Assembly (NCBI GenBank): GCA_029548025.1
Contig: JAKPOE010000379.1
Span: forward strand, 1 to 10,466
Direction of reading: 5' to 3'
DNA from: Spirochaetota bacterium
GTDB taxonomy: Bacteria; Spirochaetota; UBA4802; UB4802
Length of the DNA stretch: 10,466 nt
Position 1 is the first letter of the stretch. Each line of letters begins with the position of its first letter. Positions 1 through 7,960 of this stretch are shown here, piece by piece. A program made the position numbers and the translations under genes. The notes beneath the pieces are model-generated. The model made no database searches and was not told where the DNA came from. It saw only the letters and a list, made by a program, of their open reading frames with translations.

Positions 1-1
1 T

Positions 2-3000
2 GTTTTTGCTGCAGCCCTGGTCATTGAGAATAATGAAATAGAGCTTGTTATTGATTATGATGTTGAGAAACCATATACTGAAATGGCATTGAGCTTTTCA
101 ACGGATATTTTTGTGCTCAGTGATGTTGAGTCAATGATGAAAGATGCCAATGACAAGCTCCATATAACATTTAAACCTGATATAGAATATAACATAAAGC
201 CACTTGATACACGCAGTTGTACTGTTGAGCTATACAATCCACAACCTGCCAATGAATATCATTTTACTATTACAGTAAAAGGTTATGATAAAAAAGCTAT
301 AACCATAACCTGCAACAATAAAGAGATAGAGCAGCAGAGTGACTACTATTTCAGAACACCATTGTTGAAGGTTGTAGAGTACCGTCGTACCAGCCAGATG
401 ATAAATACCCCCATTGTACTGCAATTTAATTTTCCTGTTTCATTAGAGGTGCTAAAACAAAAATTATCTATAAATCCCAAAATAAATGTAGCAGTAGACT
501 ATGATACGGATGATACAACAAAAAAAACAGTTATTGTGTATCCTGCAAATGAAGAGAAAGCCCAAAAATATTCTCTCACAATAAATAAAAGTATGGTACC
601 GGTTGGCGGTGTGCTTGGCATGGAATCGCATTTTTCATTTACCTATAACACCTTTTATCCATTGGAACTGATGAAGGTTGAGTCTGCCTATGGACGGAGT
701 GGATCTTTTTATCCAGATTATCCTGTAGAGTTTACTTTTAACAATGAGATTGCTATCCCGGAAGGTCATTCAGCTGCGGAGTATGTGACAGTAAGTCCCA
801 ATCCCGGCGGCGTGCAGGTCAGCGTGTATGGTGATACATTATCAATCAGTGGTAATTTTATAGGCAATGAACGATATACAGTAACTATCGCCAAAGATAT
901 TCAGGATATTTATGGTCAAAAGCTGGATGAACCTATTGTCGAAGAGATTACCTTTGAGCATGCATTTTCGCATTTTACGTGTCCGGAAAACTATATGCTG
1001 GTGGAAAGCTATATGGAAAAAATTGTTCCGATGCATATGGTCAATGTTTCATCGTTTAGCTGTAAATATCTTTCACTTGTTGATGAAAGGGACATCAGAA
1101 AGTATCTTGAAAATCCTAAAGAATATTTTAAAGAATACGCTACCGTTAAACATTATACTGTCAACTGGGCATGGGATGTTTATAAAACTGTTAAGTTTGA
1201 TTTTTCAAAGCTTCATGCCGCTAACCATGGATTTTTTGTGTATGAGATTACACCGTCTATGGAAAATCCCTATAACAGTGAGTCTAACACATTTCATGGC
1301 GTTATGCAGCTTTCAGATATTGGGGTTACGGTAAAAAAAACTAAAAATAATGTTTTTGTCCATGTGCGCAGTTTGCTTCATAATACACCGTTACAAAATG
1401 CCTCTGTGTATTGCACAGGTGATAGCCCCATTGGTAAAACTGACAAAAAAGGTGTGGCAATCATTAAAAATACGGGGTGCTCTGTTTACACCATTAAGCA
1501 TGAGCAAAGCATTTTTTACTATAGCATGAGTAATAGTTCATATCATGACGAAGACAATAGCAATACTGCGATACAGCTTCCTGAAAAACATTATGGCTCA
1601 AGTTATTTTATCAATACGCCGAAGATTCAGCTTTTTACCGATCGCTACCTTTATAAACCAGGTGAGATAGTTCATGTTAAAGGGATTTTCAGATATCGAA
1701 ACAATGACCAGTGGAGTTTAAATCCGCCGCTATCTCCAGTGAAAGATATTATTGTCACGGTATATAATTCTCGTCATGAGGAGATTGAAACGTATACAAA
1801 GTCACTATCGCCAACAGGTGGGGTGCAGTGGGATATACCAATAAAGGGTAACTATCCTACAGGATACTATCGTATAACTATTACAGCTAAAAATAAAGAT
1901 TATAATATTAATGGTGGTATTCACTTTCAGGTTGAGGAGTTTAAGCCTGCAAAAGCCGAGATGAAGATTATTCCTGAAAAGTTAAAGTATCATTGGGGTG
2001 AGATGCTTGCAATGGATGTGTTTGGGTGGTACCTGTTTGGTGCGCCGGTTAACAATGATGTTGAATATACAGTTTCGTTAACGCCGGTTATATACAGGAG
2101 TGAATCATATCCAGATTATTCGTTTTCTACACAGTTGTACTACTATGATGAATATGATGAGTACACCCCATCATCAACTACTATAGCTACAGGCAGGGTA
2201 AAGGTAAATGAAAAAGGGATTGCCAGGGTATTTGTTCCCCTTAAAGCAATGGCAAATGTTCCCAATGCTGATATTGTTATAACTGCAAAGACCTACCTTT
2301 CTGATGATTCACCGGTGTTTGGAGCTAAAGCGGGATTACAGGTGTTTGAGCCGGTTCATGTTGGTATACGGGTGCCACGCTATTTTAATAATACCGACAG
2401 TCCTGTAACAGTACAACTGGTAGCCCTGAATAGCAGTGATAAAGTGGTTGAAGGAAATACTGTCAAGCTTGTGGTGAAAAAGCATGAGTGGAAATCATTT
2501 CAGATTGCCGGTGTCAATGGCAGATTGCAGTGGGAATATAAAAATATAGCGACAGATGTATATGCACACAATTATGTCATCGGCAAAAAGGAGGTAGCAG
2601 TAGCAATAAATGATCCAGGCTATTATACCGCCGAGGTGTACGATAGTTCCGGCAAACGAAAATTTGCAGTGAAGAGCTTTTACAGTATAGGGAAGGGTGA
2701 AGCTGGCTGGCGCGTCAATGACGATGAATCGGTTGATGTTGAAACCGATAAAAGCAGTTACAATGTTGGTGATACTGCCATGCTGCTTGTTAAAAATCCC
2801 TTTGAAAAGGCGTCTGCCATGGTAACGGTTGAGCGTGAGAAATTTTTTGACTATTTTGAAGTCCCTGCTACTACCAGCATTGTCATGATACCAATAAAAA
2901 TAACCGAGGAACATATACCCAATATATATGTCAGCGTTATGGTATATACGCCACGAACAGGTTTTAATAAGGTAAAGCATGGAGAGGATTTAGCAAAACC

Positions 3001-5494
3001 AAAATGCTACATAGGGTATGCCAGTATAAAGGTTGTTCCCCGCGAAAAAAAATTACAGGTTAAGGTAAAATCAGACAAGAAGCAATACAAACCTGGTGAA
3101 GAGACAACCATAGAGATAAACGTAACTAATTATAAGGGACAGCCAATCAATGGTGAGGCAACCATTTCAGTAGCCGACCGCGGTGTTCTTAACCTGGTTA
3201 ATTACACGCTGCCCAATCCGCTGGACTTTTTTTATGCTCCTCGCAGTCTTGCTGTTACAACATTTGATGTGAGGCAGATTATTCTGGGGCAACGATATAT
3301 AAAAGAAAAAGGAGAGCTCATTGGTGGTGATGGCGGTATTGCCTCAATGGGGATGATTGTACCGAGAGCAAATATACGGTTTAGCGCTTATTACAATGCA
3401 ACAGTTAAGATAGAAAAAGGAGTAGCCCGGATAAAATTTAAACTGCCTGATAACCTTACAAGCTTTAAGTCAATGGTGGTGGTGCATACAAACGATTCAC
3501 GATTTGGCTATGGTGAAACAACATTTGAGGTTAAAACCCCGTTAATGGTACTGCCAACATTTCCGCGTTTTGCCCGTGTTGGTGATGCATTTGATGCTGG
3601 CGCACTTGTGTTTAACTATTCAGGTATAAAACAAACAATAACAGTAAGCATGGAGCTTTCTGGAGGTATTAAATGCCAGGATGGAAAATTGAGCAGCATC
3701 AAAGAGATTGATCTTAACAATGGTCAGTCAACTGAGCTTACCTTCCCTATTGTTGTTGATAATGCCAATCAATCCACATTTGTCATTAAGGCAAAGGCTG
3801 ATAAGCATACTGATGGGATAAAGGACAGCATTGCCATAAAAGCACCCAACATCTATGAAACGGTTGCACAGTATGGAAGGATTACCAAAGCGGACGATAG
3901 TGCAAAACATACTATTGATATTTCAAAAAATATCATTCCGTATGTTTCTTCGGTAAATGTGTTCGTTTCGCCATCTGCATTTTCTGAGTTAAAGGGAAGT
4001 CTTGATTATCTTGTAGAATATCCCTACGGCTGTCTGGAGCAGAAGGCTTCCAGGATATTACCACTCATTATAGGTGAGGATATTATTATTCAAAAAAATT
4101 TACTGAAGATAAAATCAAAAGAGGATTTAAAAAATACTGTCGCAACGATATTAAAAGAATTTCCAGGCTATTTTAAAAATGATGGTTTTTCATACTGGCA
4201 GGACAGTTCATATACCAGTAGCTATCTAACAGTATATGCTACCTTTATTATGACAATGGCAAAAAAACAAGGGTACACCGTAGATGCCGTAACCTTTGAT
4301 AAAGCGTTAGCAACCGTGAAACGGTTTGCAACAAAAGGGGTTATTTTTAGCAATGAGGAAAGCTTTTTTTCAACCTACTATAAATATCTAACATTGAGCT
4401 TTGCCCATTATGTTGCCGCACTCAATGGCGTTACCAGCGAAAATCAGCTTAAACTTGTTTACAGCGTCATGAACAGCAAATACGAGGATATGATAGCAGG
4501 CTATGCGTATCTATTAAAAGCTGTAGCGTTGTATCCTGATTCCAATTTTAAGCAGTCCATGACCAGAATGATAGCGCAAAAATTCTTTTCGGCGATGCGT
4601 ACTGAATCAGGTTATGTTTATTTCAAGGACGCAAGTGATTGGGGATATTTTTATTATGATGATGTTATAGTGACATCGCTCATTTTGCAGTCGTTGCTGG
4701 AGGCAGGGGTGCCATTTGACAATGATTATAAGGTGGTCAATTATCTGCTCAAACAACGGAAAGGATATGCTTGGCTTAATACGCATGAAAATGCTATCGT
4801 CTGGTGGGCACTTAATACGTATTTCACAAAGTATGAAAAGGGAAAACCAGATTTTGCGGTAACGGTATTGTTTAATGCTAAAGAATTGCTCAATGCATTG
4901 ATTACCGATACCAGTACAACCTATTCCGGATTGTATGCAATTACTCATCAGGATAGTGGTTCACGGAGTTTACAGCTTTCAAAGAAGGGTGAAGGCGTTC
5001 TCTATTATACTTTTCGATATACCTATATTCCTGTGTACGACAAAATGATATCAAAGAATATGGGCTTTTTAATAACAAAGCGTTTCAAGGATGTGAAAAC
5101 CGGCAATGAGGTAACAGCTTTTAAAAAAGGTTCAGAGTATCTGGTTGAAATAGAGGTATACACGCCAAAAGAGCGGGGGATTACTGTCCTGGATGATCAG
5201 TTGCCTGCAGGATTTGAGCCGGTGAATATTACCTTTGCCACTGAGGAAAAAATGACAGCGGAAAAAAGGAATGCTTACTATGCAGATTGGGGCACATTCA
5301 ACCACTATGAACAGTATAACGACAGGGTTGTATACTATGCTGACTTCATGCATACTGGCAATCACACTGTTGTATATAAGGTGCGAGCAACCAATTCAGG
5401 GGTATTTAAGCTGCCGGCATGCAAGGTGGAGGAGATGTATAATCCCGAGGTGTTTGGCATTATGTATTATACTAACGCTGTGCAGGTGCAATGA
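2..5494 (+). CDS. yfhM: Bacterial alpha-2-macroglobulin family protein (5' partial), thioester type
   Basis: Periplasmic or surface protease trap. A protease cuts a bait segment, the protein changes shape, and a Cys-Gln thioester can bond the attacker covalently. The frame is open to the window edge, so the true start and signal sequence are upstream; the first visible residues (VFAAALVIENNE) could be the end of a signal peptide. The ATG at 83 lies inside this frame, has no ribosome site, and is not the start. Visible length is 1830 residues, longer than the roughly 1650 of E. coli YfhM. In order I see: N-terminal Ig/Big-like modules (about 80-960); a macroglobulin domain with TDRYLYKPGE at 1637-1666; the bait-region domain from about 2740 (TDKSSYNVGD); ADRGVLNL at 3173-3196; the A2M core with KLPDNLTSFKSM from 3440; thioester GCLEQ at 4028-4042 (Cys 4031-4033, Gln 4040-4042) in an alpha-helical domain to about 4980; and a C-terminal receptor-like domain ending MYNPEVFG at 5435. 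It overlaps pbpC by 4 bases. Family assignment is firm; membrane anchoring cannot be judged. Confidence 0.95.
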   Translation, partial: VFAAALVIENNEIELVIDYDVEKPYTEMALSFSTDIFVLSDVESMMKDANDKLHITFKPDIEYNIKPLDTRSCTVELYNPQPANEYHFTITVKGYDKKAITITCNNKEIEQQSDYYFRTPLLKVVEYRRTSQMINTPIVLQFNFPVSLEVLKQKLSINPKINVAVDYDTDDTTKKTVIVYPANEEKAQKYSLTINKSMVPVGGVLGMESHFSFTYNTFYPLELMKVESAYGRSGSFYPDYPVEFTFNNEIAIPEGHSAAEYVTVSPNPGGVQVSVYGDTLSISGNFIGNERYTVTIAKDIQDIYGQKLDEPIVEEITFEHAFSHFTCPENYMLVESYMEKIVPMHMVNVSSFSCKYLSLVDERDIRKYLENPKEYFKEYATVKHYTVNWAWDVYKTVKFDFSKLHAANHGFFVYEITPSMENPYNSESNTFHGVMQLSDIGVTVKKTKNNVFVHVRSLLHNTPLQNASVYCTGDSPIGKTDKKGVAIIKNTGCSVYTIKHEQSIFYYSMSNSSYHDEDNSNTAIQLPEKHYGSSYFINTPKIQLFTDRYLYKPGEIVHVKGIFRYRNNDQWSLNPPLSPVKDIIVTVYNSRHEEIETYTKSLSPTGGVQWDIPIKGNYPTGYYRITITAKNKDYNINGGIHFQVEEFKPAKAEMKIIPEKLKYHWGEMLAMDVFGWYLFGAPVNNDVEYTVSLTPVIYRSESYPDYSFSTQLYYYDEYDEYTPSSTTIATGRVKVNEKGIARVFVPLKAMANVPNADIVITAKTYLSDDSPVFGAKAGLQVFEPVHVGIRVPRYFNNTDSPVTVQLVALNSSDKVVEGNTVKLVVKKHEWKSFQIAGVNGRLQWEYKNIATDVYAHNYVIGKKEVAVAINDPGYYTAEVYDSSGKRKFAVKSFYSIGKGEAGWRVNDDESVDVETDKSSYNVGDTAMLLVKNPFEKASAMVTVEREKFFDYFEVPATTSIVMIPIKITEEHIPNIYVSVMVYTPRTGFNKVKHGEDLAKPKCYIGYASIKVVPREKKLQVKVKSDKKQYKPGEETTIEINVTNYKGQPINGEATISVADRGVLNLVNYTLPNPLDFFYAPRSLAVTTFDVRQIILGQRYIKEKGELIGGDGGIASMGMIVPRANIRFSAYYNATVKIEKGVARIKFKLPDNLTSFKSMVVVHTNDSRFGYGETTFEVKTPLMVLPTFPRFARVGDAFDAGALVFNYSGIKQTITVSMELSGGIKCQDGKLSSIKEIDLNNGQSTELTFPIVVDNANQSTFVIKAKADKHTDGIKDSIAIKAPNIYETVAQYGRITKADDSAKHTIDISKNIIPYVSSVNVFVSPSAFSELKGSLDYLVEYPYGCLEQKASRILPLIIGEDIIIQKNLLKIKSKEDLKNTVATILKEFPGYFKNDGFSYWQDSSYTSSYLTVYATFIMTMAKKQGYTVDAVTFDKALATVKRFATKGVIFSNEESFFSTYYKYLTLSFAHYVAALNGVTSENQLKLVYSVMNSKYEDMIAGYAYLLKAVALYPDSNFKQSMTRMIAQKFFSAMRTESGYVYFKDASDWGYFYYDDVIVTSLILQSLLEAGVPFDNDYKVVNYLLKQRKGYAWLNTHENAIVWWALNTYFTKYEKGKPDFAVTVLFNAKELLNALITDTSTTYSGLYAITHQDSGSRSLQLSKKGEGVLYYTFRYTYIPVYDKMISKNMGFLITKRFKDVKTGNEVTAFKKGSEYLVEIEVYTPKERGITVLDDQLPAGFEPVNITFATEEKMTAEKRNAYYADWGTFNHYEQYNDRVVYYADFMHTGNHTVVYKVRATNSGVFKLPACKVEEMYNPEVFGIMYYTNAVQVQ

Positions 5495-5502
5495 TAGCTA
5501 TG
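5484..5502 (+). promoter_or_regulatory. Translation-coupling junction: ATGA overlap and weak ribosome site for pbpC
   Basis: The macroglobulin stop TGA (5492-5494) overlaps the ATG at 5491-5493. The only purine-rich site nearby is AGGTG at 5484-5488. It is 2 bases from the first ATG, which is too close, and 11 bases from the in-frame ATG at 5500, which is a little far but usable. Either the ribosome re-starts at the overlap or initiation is at 5500; the proteins would differ by three residues. No promoter is expected here. Confidence 0.6.
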
Positions 5503-7779
5503 AAGCCGTTGCTAACTCTGGAATGCAGATATCGCATAAAAAAAATAATAAAGCTCAGTAGCGGCGTCATCTTTTTGGCGATAGTTATCTATATAGTGTT
5601 TCCCTATAAAAGAGATTACCTTGCGTCATCAAATAAACTCCCGGTTGTTATCTATGACAGGAATGGGACGGTCCTTATGGAGGTAGCAAAAGGCAAAAGT
5701 GGTTTGTGCCAGGCTATCAGTATACAACAACTTCCCGAGGATTTTATTTCATTACTGTTATTTTCCGAGGACAGGAATTTTTACCACCATTGGGGTATAT
5801 CGTTAAAGAGCATTGCACGGGCACTGTATCAAAATGGCAAAGCTATGCGCATTGTTTCCGGGGGATCAACCATCACCCAGCAGGTTGTAAAATCAAAAAA
5901 AGAGATACTGCGCAATACGGTGTTGACAAAAATGCTGGAGTTTATTGAGGCGGTACGCATGGAGCTTCATTTTAGCAAGGATGAGATTCTGCAGGGGTAC
6001 ATCAATGAGGTGTATTTAGGGAATAACATCTATGGCTTTGAAAAGGCAGCCCAGATATATTTTGGTAAGCATATAAATGAATGCAATCTGCTGGAGGCAG
6101 GTTTTTTAATTGCAATAGTAAAAGCACCGGAACGATATAATCCATATCAAAATCCTGAAACAGTGGTTCAAAGTGCAAAGAGGCTTTTGCGCAATGCCTG
6201 TCACATGGGCTATGTAAAAATTTCTCCCTTTGAACTGGAGGTTTATACTAATAGCAGGATTGCATTGCAGTATAATGAAAAGAAGGTTATTGCTCCATTA
6301 TTCTGCCTGTATGCATTATCGCAGGCTCGTAGATTATTTCCGGATAAGGATATCACGCATATCTATACCACGCTGGATGCAACCATATATAGCAATGTAT
6401 TAACCGTGATGCAAAATTCAATGAGCATGCTGAAGGATAACAATGCGCTGCATGCTGCGCTGGTGATGATTGACAACACAACCATGGAGATTGTTGCCAT
6501 GATTGGAAGTGTTGATTTTTTTGACTATAAAAAAGGGCAGGTTGATGCTACTCTTATAAAGCGTCAGGCTGCATCCACCATGAAGCCTTTTGCGTATGCT
6601 CTGGCACTTGAAACAGGTATGTTCCATACATCAAGTATTGTGCCGGATGTATATACGCAATTCCCCTCTAAGGTTGGAAACTATATACCAAAAAACTTCA
6701 GTGATTCCTACCATGGTCCGGTACGATTTGCAAAGGCGCTGGGTTGTTCATATAATATACCTGCTGTATATGTAGTAAGTAAGATTGGGCTTGTTTCTTA
6801 TTATAATCTTTTAAAAAAGATAGGTTTTGATTCAATAACACGCTCGCCATCGTACTATGGACTGGGTTTGGTTCTGGGCAATGCTGATGTCAGCCTGCTG
6901 GAACTTGCAAATGCCTATACAGTTTTTCCACGGCAGGGATTATTTTCAAAAACTATCGCTATAAAAAAAATACGAGATGCGCATGGCAAGGAATATACAG
7001 TGCAGTCTGCTGGCAGCGCAAGGGTTTTGAAGCAACAAACATGCTATTTGATTTCGCATATATTGTCCGAATATAAATATAAAGTTGATGCCTTTGGATT
7101 GTGCTCATCCATTAATTTTCCCTTTCCCTTTGCAGTGAAGACTGGAACATCAAAAGATTTCAAAGATAATTTTATTGCAGGATACAACAAGCAGTATACC
7201 TTTGCGGTCTGGGTTGGAAATCTATATAATGAGTCACTGTGTGATCTTCCGGCGGTATCGGGGGCTGGCATTGTTTTAAAGGATGTACTGCTGTATCTAT
7301 GGAATGCAGGGTATCCATTTGAAAGGTTTACCATGCCTGAAAATATAAGAAAGGTAAAAATATGTACACTGTCCGGCATGGTTGCCGATACCTATTGTCA
7401 TAGTACTGATTATGAGCTATATTCCGGCAATAACCAGCCTTGCAATAAATGTAACTGGCACACAAAAAATGCAACAATTGTACCATCACAGTTTAAAGAA
7501 TGGGCAAGGAATAAAAATTATAATGTTGCTCATGACGCTTCTGTGCAAATTGTTTTTCCCGGGAATGGTGTGGTGTTTAAAATAGAAAAAACAGTCCGAA
7601 AAAATTTACAGGCTATACCATTGAAGGCAACTGCTAATAGCAATATTCAATGGTATGTTGATAATCGGTATATAGGGGAAGGCAGTGAACTTATATGGCA
7701 GTTATCGGCAGGGCATCATGTTATTAGCATACAGGCTGGCAATCAGCGCGATGCTGTCAACATCACCGTTCTGGAATAA
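5491..7779 (+). CDS. pbpC: Penicillin-binding protein 1C (bifunctional glycosyltransferase/transpeptidase)
   Basis: Inner-membrane peptidoglycan synthase acting on the periplasmic side: it polymerises lipid II and may cross-link peptides. The 762 residues are near the usual family length. Residues 19-39 form one membrane anchor after a basic N-terminus. The GT51 domain (about 75-240) has the catalytic Glu93 in SEDRNFYHHWG, GGSTITQQ at 124-131 and INEVYLG at 171-177. The transpeptidase domain has SxxK as S362-T-M-K365, SYN at 420-422 and KTGT at 550-553, so both active sites look complete. A Cys-containing linker (C625, C636, C651, C654, then WH at 656-657) and a C-terminal beta domain from about 685 (VFPGNGVVF) match the PBP1C-type C-terminal domain and separate it from PBP1A/1B. 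The start overlaps the macroglobulin stop as ATGA. A second in-frame ATG at 5500 is 11 bases after AGGTG and may be the real start. Pairing with the macroglobulin gene is known in many Gram-negatives and supports joint translation. Confidence 0.95.
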   Translation: MIAMKPLLTLECRYRIKKIIKLSSGVIFLAIVIYIVFPYKRDYLASSNKLPVVIYDRNGTVLMEVAKGKSGLCQAISIQQLPEDFISLLLFSEDRNFYHHWGISLKSIARALYQNGKAMRIVSGGSTITQQVVKSKKEILRNTVLTKMLEFIEAVRMELHFSKDEILQGYINEVYLGNNIYGFEKAAQIYFGKHINECNLLEAGFLIAIVKAPERYNPYQNPETVVQSAKRLLRNACHMGYVKISPFELEVYTNSRIALQYNEKKVIAPLFCLYALSQARRLFPDKDITHIYTTLDATIYSNVLTVMQNSMSMLKDNNALHAALVMIDNTTMEIVAMIGSVDFFDYKKGQVDATLIKRQAASTMKPFAYALALETGMFHTSSIVPDVYTQFPSKVGNYIPKNFSDSYHGPVRFAKALGCSYNIPAVYVVSKIGLVSYYNLLKKIGFDSITRSPSYYGLGLVLGNADVSLLELANAYTVFPRQGLFSKTIAIKKIRDAHGKEYTVQSAGSARVLKQQTCYLISHILSEYKYKVDAFGLCSSINFPFPFAVKTGTSKDFKDNFIAGYNKQYTFAVWVGNLYNESLCDLPAVSGAGIVLKDVLLYLWNAGYPFERFTMPENIRKVKICTLSGMVADTYCHSTDYELYSGNNQPCNKCNWHTKNATIVPSQFKEWARNKNYNVAHDASVQIVFPGNGVVFKIEKTVRKNLQAIPLKATANSNIQWYVDNRYIGEGSELIWQLSAGHHVISIQAGNQRDAVNITVLE

Positions 7780-7806
7780 TGTTCATGAATTCAATATGTC
7801 AGTAGT

Positions 7807-7824
7807 ATTGTAAACAAATACAAT
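7807..7824. repeat. Short inverted repeat ATTGTA-N6-TACAAT
   Basis: Perfect 6-base arms with a 6-base A-rich spacer, 28 bases after the pbpC stop. It has no G+C-rich stem and no following T-run, so it does not look like an intrinsic terminator. It could be a regulator site, or chance in AT-rich DNA. Confidence 0.3.
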
Positions 7825-7851
7825 GCGATATCATTGGCTATCGTTTAAAAA

Positions 7852-7879
7852 TTGTGTACTGGAATATACTGAATATAAC
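7852..7879 (+). promoter_or_regulatory. Candidate distal promoter for the acyl-CoA ligase gene
   Basis: TTGTGT (7852-7857, 3 of 6 matches to the sigma-70 -35) is followed after 16 bases by TATAAC (7874-7879, 5 of 6 to the -10). Transcription would start near 7886 and give a leader of about 75 bases. The -35 is weak and the region is AT-rich, so this may be chance; the promoter at 7901-7928 is preferred. Confidence 0.25.
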
Positions 7880-7900
7880 CATATAAAAGAATAAAAATAA

Positions 7901-7928
7901 TTGCCATAAAATAACATATTGTTATACA
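7901..7928 (+). promoter_or_regulatory. Candidate proximal promoter for the acyl-CoA ligase gene
   Basis: TTGCCA (7901-7906, 4 of 6 to TTGACA) and TATACA (7923-7928, 4 of 6 to TATAAT) are 16 bases apart. TG at 7920-7921 makes an extended -10 (TGNTATACA). The expected start near 7935 leaves a leader of about 26 bases that holds the Shine-Dalgarno. A palindrome (7911-7925) fills most of the spacer. Confidence 0.4.
7911..7925. promoter_or_regulatory. Palindrome ATAACA-TAT-TGTTAT, candidate operator
   Basis: Perfect 6-base inverted arms around a 3-base centre. It lies between the candidate -35 and -10 and overlaps the first three bases of the -10, where a bound dimeric repressor would block RNA polymerase. 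I do not recognise it as a named regulator's box. AT-rich DNA gives such palindromes by chance fairly often, so the call rests mainly on position. Confidence 0.35.
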
Positions 7929-7946
7929 TGTCATAAATAGAGAAAA

Positions 7947-7956
7947 AAAGGAGTGA
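7947..7956 (+). promoter_or_regulatory. Strong Shine-Dalgarno for the acyl-CoA ligase
   Basis: AAAGGAGTGA is a near-complete match to the anti-Shine-Dalgarno complement. The GGAG ends 7 bases before the ATG at 7961. This decides the start of the ligase and is far stronger than the sites before pbpC or the desulfurase gene. Confidence 0.85.
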
Positions 7957-7960
7957 TACG

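Noticed and set aside
83..85. ATG at 83 as the start of the macroglobulin gene
   Set aside because: The same frame is open back to position 2 and reads like macroglobulin sequence (VIENNEIELVIDYDVEKPY); there is no ribosome site before 83. The real start is outside the window.
912..1334. 140-codon + strand frame inside the macroglobulin gene
   Set aside because: Out of frame with a strongly supported gene and with no recognisable domain; a shadow.
2495..2980. 161-codon open frame on the minus strand
   Set aside because: It lies wholly inside the macroglobulin gene, has no ribosome site and no recognisable domain; a shadow of the + strand coding sequence.
4607..4948. 113-codon minus-strand frame
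   Set aside because: Opposite the thioester domain of the macroglobulin; composition and lack of signals suggest chance.
7780..7960. Rho-independent terminator after pbpC
   Set aside because: No G+C-rich hairpin followed by a T-run is present; the inverted repeats seen are AT-rich and lack a U tract.
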